From Marthasterias glacialis (Eukaryota; Echinodermata; Asteroidea; Forcipulatida; Asteriidae), in assembly GCA_911728455.2 (NCBI GenBank), contig OU452228.1:8482129-8546128 (forward strand): a stretch of DNA of 64,000 nt, written 5' to 3'. Positions 62,701-64,000 of the stretch are shown here, in pieces (within the stretch, counting starts at the first letter, position 1; each line of letters opens with the position of its first letter). Made by a program: the position numbers and the translations under genes. Under the pieces are notes generated by a model that did no database searches, had not been told where the DNA came from, and was given only the letters and a program-made list of their open reading frames with translations.

Positions 62701-63846
62701 TGACTAAAATAACGTTTGGGAAGTCAGCTTTGAACTTGTGTGTGCCTTGATCGCAGTCGCTATTTCTAGAATTGTTATTTGCAGTTTCTAAAAAAGGGAG
62801 AAATTTACAGCTTGGGTTAAGTGGTCAAGCAGGGGTGCTGTGCAGGAGAAAAAGTAAATGAGCTGTTACATAAAGTTTCTTCTTTGTTTAGTGTTTTAGT
62901 GTACCTAACAAATTTCCATTTTTGTCGGTTTTATTACAAATTTATTAGTCGGTATTGGGTTTTGAAATGCTCTACATCATATAAAGATTTGATCACGTCT
63001 CCAGGATGAAAACAAATATAAGAGATGTAATAAGTGCATCGAGGATAGAGAACATTATTTCAGTTTGTACTCTAGATGTGTGATAAGCACTGTATACTCT
63101 TTGCTTTCCCGGAGTCGTGCGGGGAAAAACATTCCATAGGCTTACTGCTCGGATGGGATTCGAACCCACAACAGAGCAGATATCTCAACCACTAGACCAC
63201 CAAGTGTGCCCAGTGACCAGCGGCAAAGCCAGGATCTTGTCAATGGGGGAGGGGCATTGCTTTTCAGTTGGGGTTAGGGCCCAGGGTCCTTATTTTTTAA
63301 TGAATTACATGTTTCTGAATTTTTTTCATGGGGGGGGCACTGAGAAATTAAAGAGGGGCATGGCCCCCCTTAGGCCCCCGTGGCTAAGCCGCTGCCAGTG
63401 ACAAGAGGCCAGTTTAAACCCTGTAATGAACAGTGGGTACTGCAATGATTCAATGGATGTAATAATTGCATCAGGGATAAAGAACACTGCACGAAAAATA
63501 AACGTGTCTGTTGATTTTGCTGTTGTCGATGATATAAACCGAGAGTCACATATTTTGTTCTTTAAACTTTCTCTTTAGTGCTGCTGGGTGACTTTGATCT
63601 CATCTTCCCTGGGGCCAGTACTTCAAACTACGCCATGTTGAAGGGAAGCCTGCCGGGGTTGTACGCCTTCACCGTCACATTCTGGATGCGAACCTCGGAC
63701 AACGCCAACGCTGGTACGCCACTCTCGTACGCCGCCTACAATGCTGACGGCACCTTACAGGACAATGCTCTAACACTCAGTGACTACAATAGCCTTGCTA
63801 TTATCATCAACGGGAAATTCATGTACACTGATGTGAAGCTCAACAG
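23238..63846 (+). CDS. SVEP1: Gene 2: SVEP1 homologue, amino-terminal part (20 exons, 3' end outside window)
   Basis: Twenty exons splice in frame to about 1,448 codons. Order: signal peptide, vWA, EGF-like, ephrin-receptor-like, sushi x3, HYR x2, sushi, linker with RRRRR, ephrin-receptor-like x3, EGF x6, pentraxin start. This is the known order of the first part of SVEP1 (polydom), a large extracellular-matrix protein (human about 3,570 residues) that binds integrin alpha-9 beta-1 and acts in lymphatic and vascular patterning in vertebrates. Its role here is inferred. The rest of the pentraxin domain and the long sushi array expected downstream lie outside the window. Start chosen at 23238 because it opens a clean signal peptide (A at -3); an in-frame ATG at 23184 would add 18 residues and bury it. 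Intron 1 (7.9 kb) contains a LINE. Confidence 0.92.
24103..24357. mobile_element. MITE family C, copy 2
   Basis: CAGGGCCCAATTTCATGGC on the left and GCCATGAAATTGGGACCTGG on the right are inverted, with GCTTAC/GTAAGC inside. In intron 1 of gene 2. Confidence 0.8.
24758..25255. mobile_element. Repeat family D, truncated copy
   Basis: AATAGACTGATTGCGCGAGC at the left end, then GTTATTTTGTTTGTAATGTA and TTGAAAAGTGTGTGG, shared with the full copy at 42302-42980. The right terminal repeat is not found. Confidence 0.75.
26630..27095. repeat. ATTTCCTTAGATTTT-rich stretch
   Basis: The word TTTCCTTAGATT or close variants occurs at least five times in clusters at about 26640-26715 and 26968-27080. Function unknown. 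Confidence 0.5.
28037..28195. repeat. Repeat family E, copy 1
   Basis: AAAGACGCCCACTCATCAACG ... GGTGACGAGCAGGCG; a diverged copy lies at 56893-57052. It falls inside the candidate hAT-like element. Confidence 0.75.
28292..30380 (+). mobile_element. 5'-truncated L2/CR1-like LINE with intact reverse transcriptase
   Basis: The frame is open from 28292; an ATG at 28370 gives 567 codons to 30073. Motifs: [30 protein letters not shown] (catalytic Asp about residue 191), [13 protein letters not shown] and YADDTQLY (Asp-Asp about 283-284), then the thumb and a C-terminal [20 protein letters not shown]. These are jockey/CR1/L2-type signatures. No endonuclease domain remains upstream. The 3' end GCGCTTTATAAATGAATAAA followed by TTATATTATT is an L2/CR1-style tail. 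It sits in intron 1 of gene 2, sense to the gene, and is not a host gene. Confidence 0.92.
30653..30835 (+). mobile_element. tRNA-derived SINE, plus orientation
   Basis: GCTCAGTGGTCTATAGTGTTAAGACATCTGCTCTAGAATGG (A-box side, shown in parts here as GGTCTATAGTG and CTGCTCTAGAATGG) and ATCAAATCCCACC (decayed B box), then a T-run and AAAAGTACTGAATGTACAGTGCTTAA. Same family as the minus-strand copies at 47466, 51508, 59099 and 63078. Confidence 0.7.
31659..31882 (+). CDS. SVEP1: Gene 2 exon 2: second part of vWA
   Basis: Begins [14 protein letters not shown] (the LLTDG holds the third MIDAS aspartate), then [20 protein letters not shown] and the closing helix. Phase 2 start, phase 1 end. Confidence 0.95.
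31920..32070. mobile_element. MITE family A, internally deleted copy
   Basis: AGCTCAACGTTGG ... GATGGTAGAAAACTTTCCTTG ... AATGTTGAGCTGGGGCT. It starts within 40 bases of the exon 2 donor of gene 2. Confidence 0.8.
32439..32621 (+). CDS. SVEP1: Gene 2 exon 3: EGF-like
   Basis: Phase 1-1. [19 protein letters not shown] then [20 protein letters not shown]. Eight or more cysteines, with extra pairs compared with a plain EGF. It is flanked by two MITE family A copies. Confidence 0.9.
32707..33026. mobile_element. MITE family A, left-truncated copy
   Basis: TTACATGGTATAAAGATAG, TCAGTGAGACGAAAACTCTG and ACCAATGTTGAGCTGGGGCT match 7796-8152. The left terminal repeat is degenerate. Confidence 0.8.
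33769..33927 (+). CDS. SVEP1: Gene 2 exon 4: ephrin-receptor-like module
   Basis: Phase 1-1. [20 protein letters not shown], then [19 protein letters not shown]. Counterpart of gene 1 exon 9. Confidence 0.92.
33990..34275. repeat. Repeat family F, copy 1
   Basis: ATGTGACATCACACATGC, CAAAAGAGTCACAGAGCC and AAATGCCCTGGAATGCACAAG recur at 61585-61920 with the same order. Confidence 0.7.
34728..34876. mobile_element. MITE with CCTTTTCGAAACCACG termini
   Basis: GGCCCTTTTCGAAACCACGG and CGTGGTTTCGAAAAGGCCCC are inverted; GCTTGAGCTTGG/CCCAAGCCCAAG pair inside. It ends 37 bases before exon 5 of gene 2. Confidence 0.85.
34914..35102 (+). CDS. SVEP1: Gene 2 exon 5: sushi 1
   Basis: Phase 1-1. [44 protein letters not shown]; six cysteines. 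Its acceptor is only 37 bases from the end of a MITE. Confidence 0.93.
35636..36225 (+). repeat. Repeat family G, copy 1
   Basis: TTTTCTCGGAATTGCCGGAA, GTACCACTGGCACAAAGAAAC, AATGGTGGAAGCCTC and TACAGGTCATCCGGCG in order. Copies at 37150 (same strand), 52287, 54606 and 58097 (opposite strand). Confidence 0.8.
36312..36363 (+). repeat. SINE fragment
   Basis: GCCTGTGTATTTTTTCCCC, AGGACTCGGGGAAAGCACTG, AGTGTACACTACTTA: the 3' body of the tRNA-derived SINE family without the tRNA head. Confidence 0.6.
36477..36671 (+). CDS. SVEP1: Gene 2 exon 6: sushi 2
   Basis: Phase 1-1. [40 protein letters not shown]. Acceptor ACCCAG, donor GTACGT. Confidence 0.94.
36751..36918. repeat. Perfect 58-bp-arm hairpin
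   Basis: Bases 36751-36808 and 36861-36918 are exact reverse complements over all 58 positions (begins ACATTCAAAATCCAGCAGC, ends ACTGCGTAAGTCCACTT), around a 52-base loop. It starts 80 bases after the exon 6 donor. Probably a very young MITE or foldback; no target duplication is evident. Confidence 0.95.
37150..37762 (+). repeat. Repeat family G, copy 2
   Basis: TTTTCTCGGAATTGCCAGAA, GTACCAGTGGCACAAAGAAAC, AATGGTGGAAGCCTC, TACAGGTCATCCGGCG; collinear with 35636-36225 and in the same intron as the hairpin. Confidence 0.8.
38587..38712. mobile_element. MITE family B, copy 2
   Basis: TAGACCAATCCATTAAGC and GCTTAATGGATCGGTCTA are inverted ends; shares GACCAATCACAG with 19103-19361. Confidence 0.85.
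38823..39017 (+). CDS. SVEP1: Gene 2 exon 7: sushi 3
   Basis: Phase 1-1. [48 protein letters not shown]. Acceptor CTTCTCCAG, donor GTAAGT. Confidence 0.94.
39697..41940. mobile_element. Inverted-repeat element enclosing a minisatellite
   Basis: Left flank 39697-39795 (ATTAGCCTTTTTGAGGTATG, GCACTGTTTGG, GTATACAGACAAATTTA) is matched in reverse complement by the right flank 41815-41935 (AAATTGTCTGTATAC is seen as TTTGTCTGTATACACC, then ACCTCAAAAAGGCTAAT). The two arms are about 100-120 bp and moderately diverged. The whole looks like a terminal-inverted-repeat element whose interior is a 29-bp tandem array. It occupies intron 7 of gene 2. Confidence 0.75.
39796..41810. repeat. 29-bp minisatellite, about 69 units
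   Basis: Each unit reads GTGTGCACCATCTCAAAATG followed by GCTTGTAAT or GCTTGTGAT. Variants include CTCCATCTCCAAAT, GTGATCTG and AAAGTGG. The 29-base register is kept through 2 kb. Doublets with GATCTG start at 40171, 40896, 41360 and 41563, i.e. 25, 16 and 7 units apart, showing higher-order duplication. Confidence 0.95.
42302..42980. mobile_element. Repeat family D, full-length element
   Basis: Left CTAATTGCGCGACC...CACGTGACCTGTAGTGGG and right CCCACTACAGGTCATGTGACG...GGTCGCGCAATCGGTCTA are inverted repeats of about 40-50 bp. The interior is the same as 24758-25255. No transposase frame. Confidence 0.85.
42981..43595. other. Intron 7 remainder
   Basis: GGCTATGGCTATGGCTGCAGC and later GCAGCCATAGCTGCAGCTG form a short imperfect palindrome at 43012-43110. 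Nothing else recognised before exon 8. Confidence 0.5.
43596..43850 (+). CDS. SVEP1: Gene 2 exon 8: HYR domain 1
   Basis: Phase 1-1. [50 protein letters not shown]. Whole HYR in one exon. Confidence 0.95.
43851..44654. other. Intron 8 of gene 2, nothing recognised
   Basis: AT-rich sequence without repeats or frames that I can assign. Confidence 0.5.
44655..44897 (+). CDS. SVEP1: Gene 2 exon 9: HYR domain 2
   Basis: Phase 1-1. [51 protein letters not shown]. Same domain place as gene 1 exons 17-18, but unsplit. Confidence 0.95.
45591..45709. repeat. Short MITE-like hairpin
   Basis: GTTTTCAACCAGTTGTTTAA, AAGGCCTGGTTCT pair with AGAACCAGGCCTCACC, AAACAACTTGTTGAAAATC. About 50-bp arms and a loop under 20 bases, in intron 9 of gene 2. 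Confidence 0.8.
45935..46165 (+). CDS. SVEP1: Gene 2 exon 10: sushi 4 (post-HYR)
   Basis: Phase 1-1. [38 protein letters not shown], ending MPWPEC. Longer than usual between the last cysteines. An alternative acceptor 3 bases later (GAG|TAC) would shift phase and is not used. Confidence 0.9.
46195..46680. repeat. Very AT-rich degenerate tandem region
   Basis: Words such as AAATAATTATATAAACAAAAA, ATTTGTATGTGAAATATATT repeat with a period near 65 bases at 46370-46480, with almost no G or C throughout. It lies in intron 10 of gene 2. Confidence 0.7.
47128..47456. mobile_element. Foldback element with GTCGCATTGTCGC subrepeats
   Basis: Ends CATGTATGGCGGTGATTGTA and TACAATCACCACCATACATG are inverted. 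Inside, GTCGCATTGTC / GTCGTGCC words repeat about every 20 bases on the left arm, and complementary CGACAATGCGACGGCACGA words are on the right, with the loop near CTCTTTTGTCAAGCACTG. The long open frames here on both strands come from this repeat. Confidence 0.85.
47466..47580 (-). mobile_element. tRNA-derived SINE
   Basis: On the minus strand it carries the B box GGGTTCGAATCCCACC and the stem region AGACATCTGCTCTAG. The plus strand reads GGTGGGATTCGAACCCACGA. It is a SINE, not a tRNA gene: the 3' body (ACTGAGTATACAGCGC) follows and there is no paired acceptor stem. Confidence 0.85.
47722..48017 (+). CDS. SVEP1: Gene 2 exon 11: linker with polybasic site
   Basis: Phase 1 start, phase 0 end. 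[15 protein letters not shown] and [18 protein letters not shown] precede [15 protein letters not shown] (five Arg codons at 47928-47942), then [15 protein letters not shown]. Mixed alpha/beta-looking; I assign no named domain. The Arg run fits a furin-type cleavage site. Confidence 0.85.
48289..48332. mobile_element. Repeat family D end, interrupted
   Basis: CAATAGACTTGTTGCGCGACC through CACGTGACCTGTAGTG matches the terminal repeat of 42302-42980; the next bases of that repeat (GGTA) resume at 49584 after the inserted hAT-like element. Confidence 0.75.
48333..49575. mobile_element. hAT-like element (1,243 bp), nested
   Basis: Ends CAACGGCACACCCAGG and CCTTGGGTGCGCCGTTG are inverted. The 8-bp duplication CTGTAGTG flanks it exactly (48325-48332, 49576-49583), the hAT size. 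It interrupts a family D end (TTGCGCGACC...CACGTGACCTGTAGTG | GGTA). It contains a T-run of about 27 and G-runs, and no transposase. In intron 11 of gene 2. Confidence 0.88.
49788..49998 (+). CDS. SVEP1: Gene 2 exon 12: second linker exon
   Basis: Phase 0 start, phase 1 end. Ser-rich start ([20 protein letters not shown]), then [15 protein letters not shown] and [15 protein letters not shown]. The last residues lead into the next Cys-rich module. Acceptor TTCACAG, donor GTAAGT. Confidence 0.85.
50292..50453 (+). CDS. SVEP1: Gene 2 exon 13: ephrin-receptor-like module
   Basis: Phase 1-1. [53 protein letters not shown]2/GCC3 pattern. Confidence 0.93.
50790..51180 (+). repeat. Repeat family H, copy 1
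   Basis: TGGCCATAACTTTTTTTTCA, CACTGCAGAGTAAGGAGTGTTG, AACACAAGTGTAAGTCTTG, a G-run, then TTATTGACCTAAAAGAC. It is present in reverse complement at 60345-60725. Confidence 0.85.
51215..51335 (-). repeat. Second SINE family, fragment
   Basis: CAATTATGGTTGGGCG, TTTTGCTCAAGGATGCAAGTG and CCGAACCCACACTCTGGTGAC. Related to 60001-60150 and 57236-57345. Confidence 0.5.
51508..51782 (-). mobile_element. tRNA-derived SINE, full copy plus partial tandem copy
   Basis: A full copy at 51508-51700 (GGTGGGATTCAAACCCACGA, CATTCTAGAGCAGATGTC) is followed at 51705-51782 by a second start (TTTTTGCCCATACACCGATG ... TTTCCCGAGTCCTGTGAAA) cut off before the tRNA part. Confidence 0.85.
52064..52225 (+). CDS. SVEP1: Gene 2 exon 14: ephrin-receptor-like module
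   Basis: Phase 1-1. [50 protein letters not shown]. Confidence 0.94.
52287..52825 (-). repeat. Repeat family G, copy 3
   Basis: CCTGCCTGGAAACGGAAGCC, GCCGATTCC-like core, TTATTCATTGTATTTCAGCTC, and GAGCCAGGAATCGAGCC; reverse complement of the 35636/37150 copies and collinear with 58097-58450. Confidence 0.8.
52850..53310. repeat. AAGAAAA/TTTTCTT-rich region, left part
   Basis: Many copies of TTAAGAAAA and TTTTCTTA-type words in both orientations. A similar stretch is at 54962-55170 on the other side of the 70-bp repeats, so the two may be arms of one old element. Confidence 0.45.
53425..53525 (-). mobile_element. L2/CR1-like LINE 3' tail fragment
   Basis: Reading the minus strand: GTAAAGCGCCAGGGAGCA ... 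TATACATTTCC then ATTATTATTATTATT. The GCGC...TAT...(ATT)n end is typical of L2/CR1-like 3' tails. Confidence 0.5.
53839..54133. repeat. 70-bp tandem repeat with CCTAGG palindromes, 4 units
   Basis: Units start CTCAACTATCCTAGG at 53839, 53911, 53981 and 54051 and each ends CCTAGGATAGTTAAGGAAAT. So every unit is itself an inverted pair AACTATCCTAGG / CCTAGGATAGTT. A partial fifth start is at 54120. Confidence 0.93.
54134..56229. other. Intron 14 remainder
   Basis: Holds a short family G fragment at 54606-54735 (CCTGCCTGGCAACGGAAGCC, minus), a C-run at 54945-54962 and an AAGAAAA-rich stretch at 54962-55170. 55175-56229 shows nothing I can assign. Confidence 0.5.
56230..56391 (+). CDS. SVEP1: Gene 2 exon 15: ephrin-receptor-like module
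   Basis: Phase 1-1. [49 protein letters not shown]. Exons 13, 14 and 15 are all 162 bases, consistent with exon duplication. Confidence 0.94.
56893..57052. repeat. Repeat family E, copy 2
   Basis: AAAGACGCCCATTCGTCAATG, GACAAACAAATTCGTGCC, TAATGGTGACGAGCGGGC; diverged copy of 28037-28195. Confidence 0.75.
57236..57345 (-). repeat. Second SINE family, fragment
   Basis: AATAATGGTTGAGTGTCTTGC, GAACCCACACTCTGCTGATC. Shares the GTGTCTTGC and GAACCCACAC boxes with 60001-60150. Confidence 0.5.
57776..58039 (+). CDS. SVEP1: Gene 2 exon 16: EGF 1, EGF 2 and start of EGF 3
   Basis: Phase 1-1. [20 protein letters not shown] with [12 protein letters not shown], then [18 protein letters not shown] with [12 protein letters not shown], then DINECES. 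Notch-type EGFs, unlike the one-exon-one-EGF layout of gene 1. Confidence 0.94.
58097..58450 (-). repeat. Repeat family G, copy 4
   Basis: CCTGCCTGGAAACGGAAGCC, ATACCGGAGCAAAGGTTGCCC, TTATTCATTGTATTTCGGCTC, GAGCCAGGAATCGAGCCATG; collinear with 52287-52825. Confidence 0.85.
58478..58561 (-). mobile_element. tRNA-derived SINE, truncated
   Basis: AAGTGCTGTATACTCAG, CTGAGTCCTGTCGG, AGATGGGACTCAAAC, then cut before the A-box side. It directly follows family G copy 4. Confidence 0.7.
58899..59053 (+). CDS. SVEP1: Gene 2 exon 17: rest of EGF 3 and first half of EGF 4
   Basis: Phase 1 start, phase 0 end. [46 protein letters not shown]. Confidence 0.93.
59099..59296 (-). mobile_element. tRNA-derived SINE, full copy
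   Basis: TTGTTAAGCACTGTATACTC, TTTCCCGAGTCCTGTG, GGTGGGATTCGAACCCACGA, CATTCTAGAGCAGATGTC, CCGGTAGCTAGGGGCAGTTC. Best copy of the family; in intron 17 of gene 2. Confidence 0.88.
59297..60000. other. Intron 17 middle, nothing recognised
   Basis: CCTGACTTTTGCCGAAATTGAA occurs at about 59325 and again (CCTGACATTTGCCGAAATTG) at 59508, a short direct repeat. No coding sequence found. Confidence 0.5.
60001..60150 (-). repeat. Second SINE family, best copy
   Basis: GTACCCATTTACCCTTGGGTG, GTGTCTTGCTATGGGACAC, GGGATTCGAACCCACACCC. The last holds a tRNA B box on the minus strand. Confidence 0.7.
60345..60725 (-). repeat. Repeat family H, copy 2
   Basis: GTCTTTTAGGTCAATAACCCC, CAAGACTTAGACTTGTGTTA, CAACACTCCTTACTCTGCAG, TGAAAAAAAAGGTTATGAC: reverse complement of 50790-51180. 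Confidence 0.85.
60914..61068 (+). CDS. SVEP1: Gene 2 exon 18: rest of EGF 4 and EGF 5
   Basis: Phase 0 start, phase 2 end. [16 protein letters not shown] has one extra cysteine where EGFs have CxC. Then [15 protein letters not shown] and [10 protein letters not shown]. Confidence 0.9.
61069..62043. other. Intron 18 of gene 2
   Basis: Mostly AT-rich; 61585-61920 is repeat family F copy 2 (ATGTGACATCACAACATCAC, AAAAGAGCCACAGAGCC, AAATGCCCTGGAATGTACAAG). No exon seen. Confidence 0.6.
62044..62174 (+). CDS. SVEP1: Gene 2 exon 19: EGF 6, calcium-binding
   Basis: Phase 2 start, phase 1 end. [33 protein letters not shown]. Sixth EGF, directly before the pentraxin as in vertebrate SVEP1. Confidence 0.94.
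62175..63077. other. Intron 19, nothing recognised
   Basis: No repeat or domain that I can name; open frames here lack cysteine patterns. Confidence 0.5.
63078..63470 (-). mobile_element. tRNA-derived SINE, interrupted
   Basis: GATAAGCACTGTATACTC, CTTTCCCGGAGTCGTG, GATGGGATTCGAACCCACAA, AGAGCAGATATCTC, CACTAGACCAC; the last part resumes after the insertion at 63218-63394 (AAGAGGCCAGTTTAAACCCT). Confidence 0.8.
63218..63394. mobile_element. hAT-like MITE (177 bp) nested in a SINE
   Basis: Ends CAGCGGCAAAGCC and GGCTAAGCCGCTG are inverted, and CCAGTGAC is duplicated exactly on both sides (63210-63217 and 63395-63402), the 8-bp hAT signature. Confidence 0.88.
63579..63846 (+). CDS. SVEP1: Gene 2 exon 20: start of pentraxin (LamG-like) domain
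   Basis: Phase 1 start, phase 2 end. [20 protein letters not shown] and [20 protein letters not shown] match the pentraxin opening (F.vC.W.kt...). The domain continues outside the window. Donor GTAAGT at 63847. Confidence 0.9.
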
Positions 63847-64000
63847 GTAAGTCATTGTTTTGTTTGTCAGTAGAAGGCATTTGGGATATTGTTTTCCCTG
63901 ATCCTGAATCGTGCCTGGTATTTTTTACAACAAAACTTTCATTCAAGGACTAGAAAGACTAGGTCTGTAACATGTGACCCCCATTGACACTCAGTGTAGG

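Overview
The window is eukaryotic nuclear DNA: short GT-AG exons, almost all on the + strand and mostly flanked by phase-1 introns, set in AT-rich introns full of small transposons. The domains (SVEP1-type sushi, HYR, EGF, ephrin-receptor-like and pentraxin modules), the L2/CR1-like and RTE-like LINE pieces and the tRNA-derived SINEs suggest a marine invertebrate deuterostome. An echinoderm is the best guess; the species is not established by the sequence alone.

Two large secreted-protein genes lie in tandem. Gene 1 (532-18814, 5' end outside the window) has 22 readable exons, about 971 codons: seven EGF-type exons, a calcium-binding EGF, a cysteine-rich ephrin-receptor-like exon, three more EGFs, two sushi domains, two HYR domains, one sushi, a short linker, one ephrin-receptor-like module and a Ser/Thr-rich tail ending in a stop. 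Gene 2 (23238 to beyond 63846) begins with a signal peptide and a von Willebrand A domain with a MIDAS motif. It continues with an EGF-like exon, an ephrin-receptor-like module, three sushi, two HYR, a fourth sushi, a two-exon linker with a five-arginine site, three ephrin-receptor-like modules, six EGFs and the start of a pentraxin domain. This is the order of the amino-terminal part of vertebrate SVEP1, so gene 2 is called an SVEP1 homologue. Both genes share the core sushi-HYR-HYR-sushi-linker-ephrin-like, which points to an old tandem duplication.

Between the genes (18815-23237) there are only MITE-like repeats and, just upstream of gene 2, a plausible promoter with a full CRE palindrome, a CACGTG box and inverted CCAAT boxes.

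The introns hold the unexpected material. There is a piggyBac-type non-autonomous element flanked by TTAA, two hAT-like elements with perfect 8-bp target duplications (each inserted in another repeat), a LINE with an intact reverse transcriptase frame inside the intron that splits the vWA domain, and an RTE-like LINE end whose 3' tail is a trinucleotide microsatellite. There is also a perfect 58-bp-arm hairpin, several other foldbacks, and a 2-kb 29-bp minisatellite lying between long inverted repeats. I found no prokaryotic-style system, CRISPR array, rRNA or true tRNA gene.
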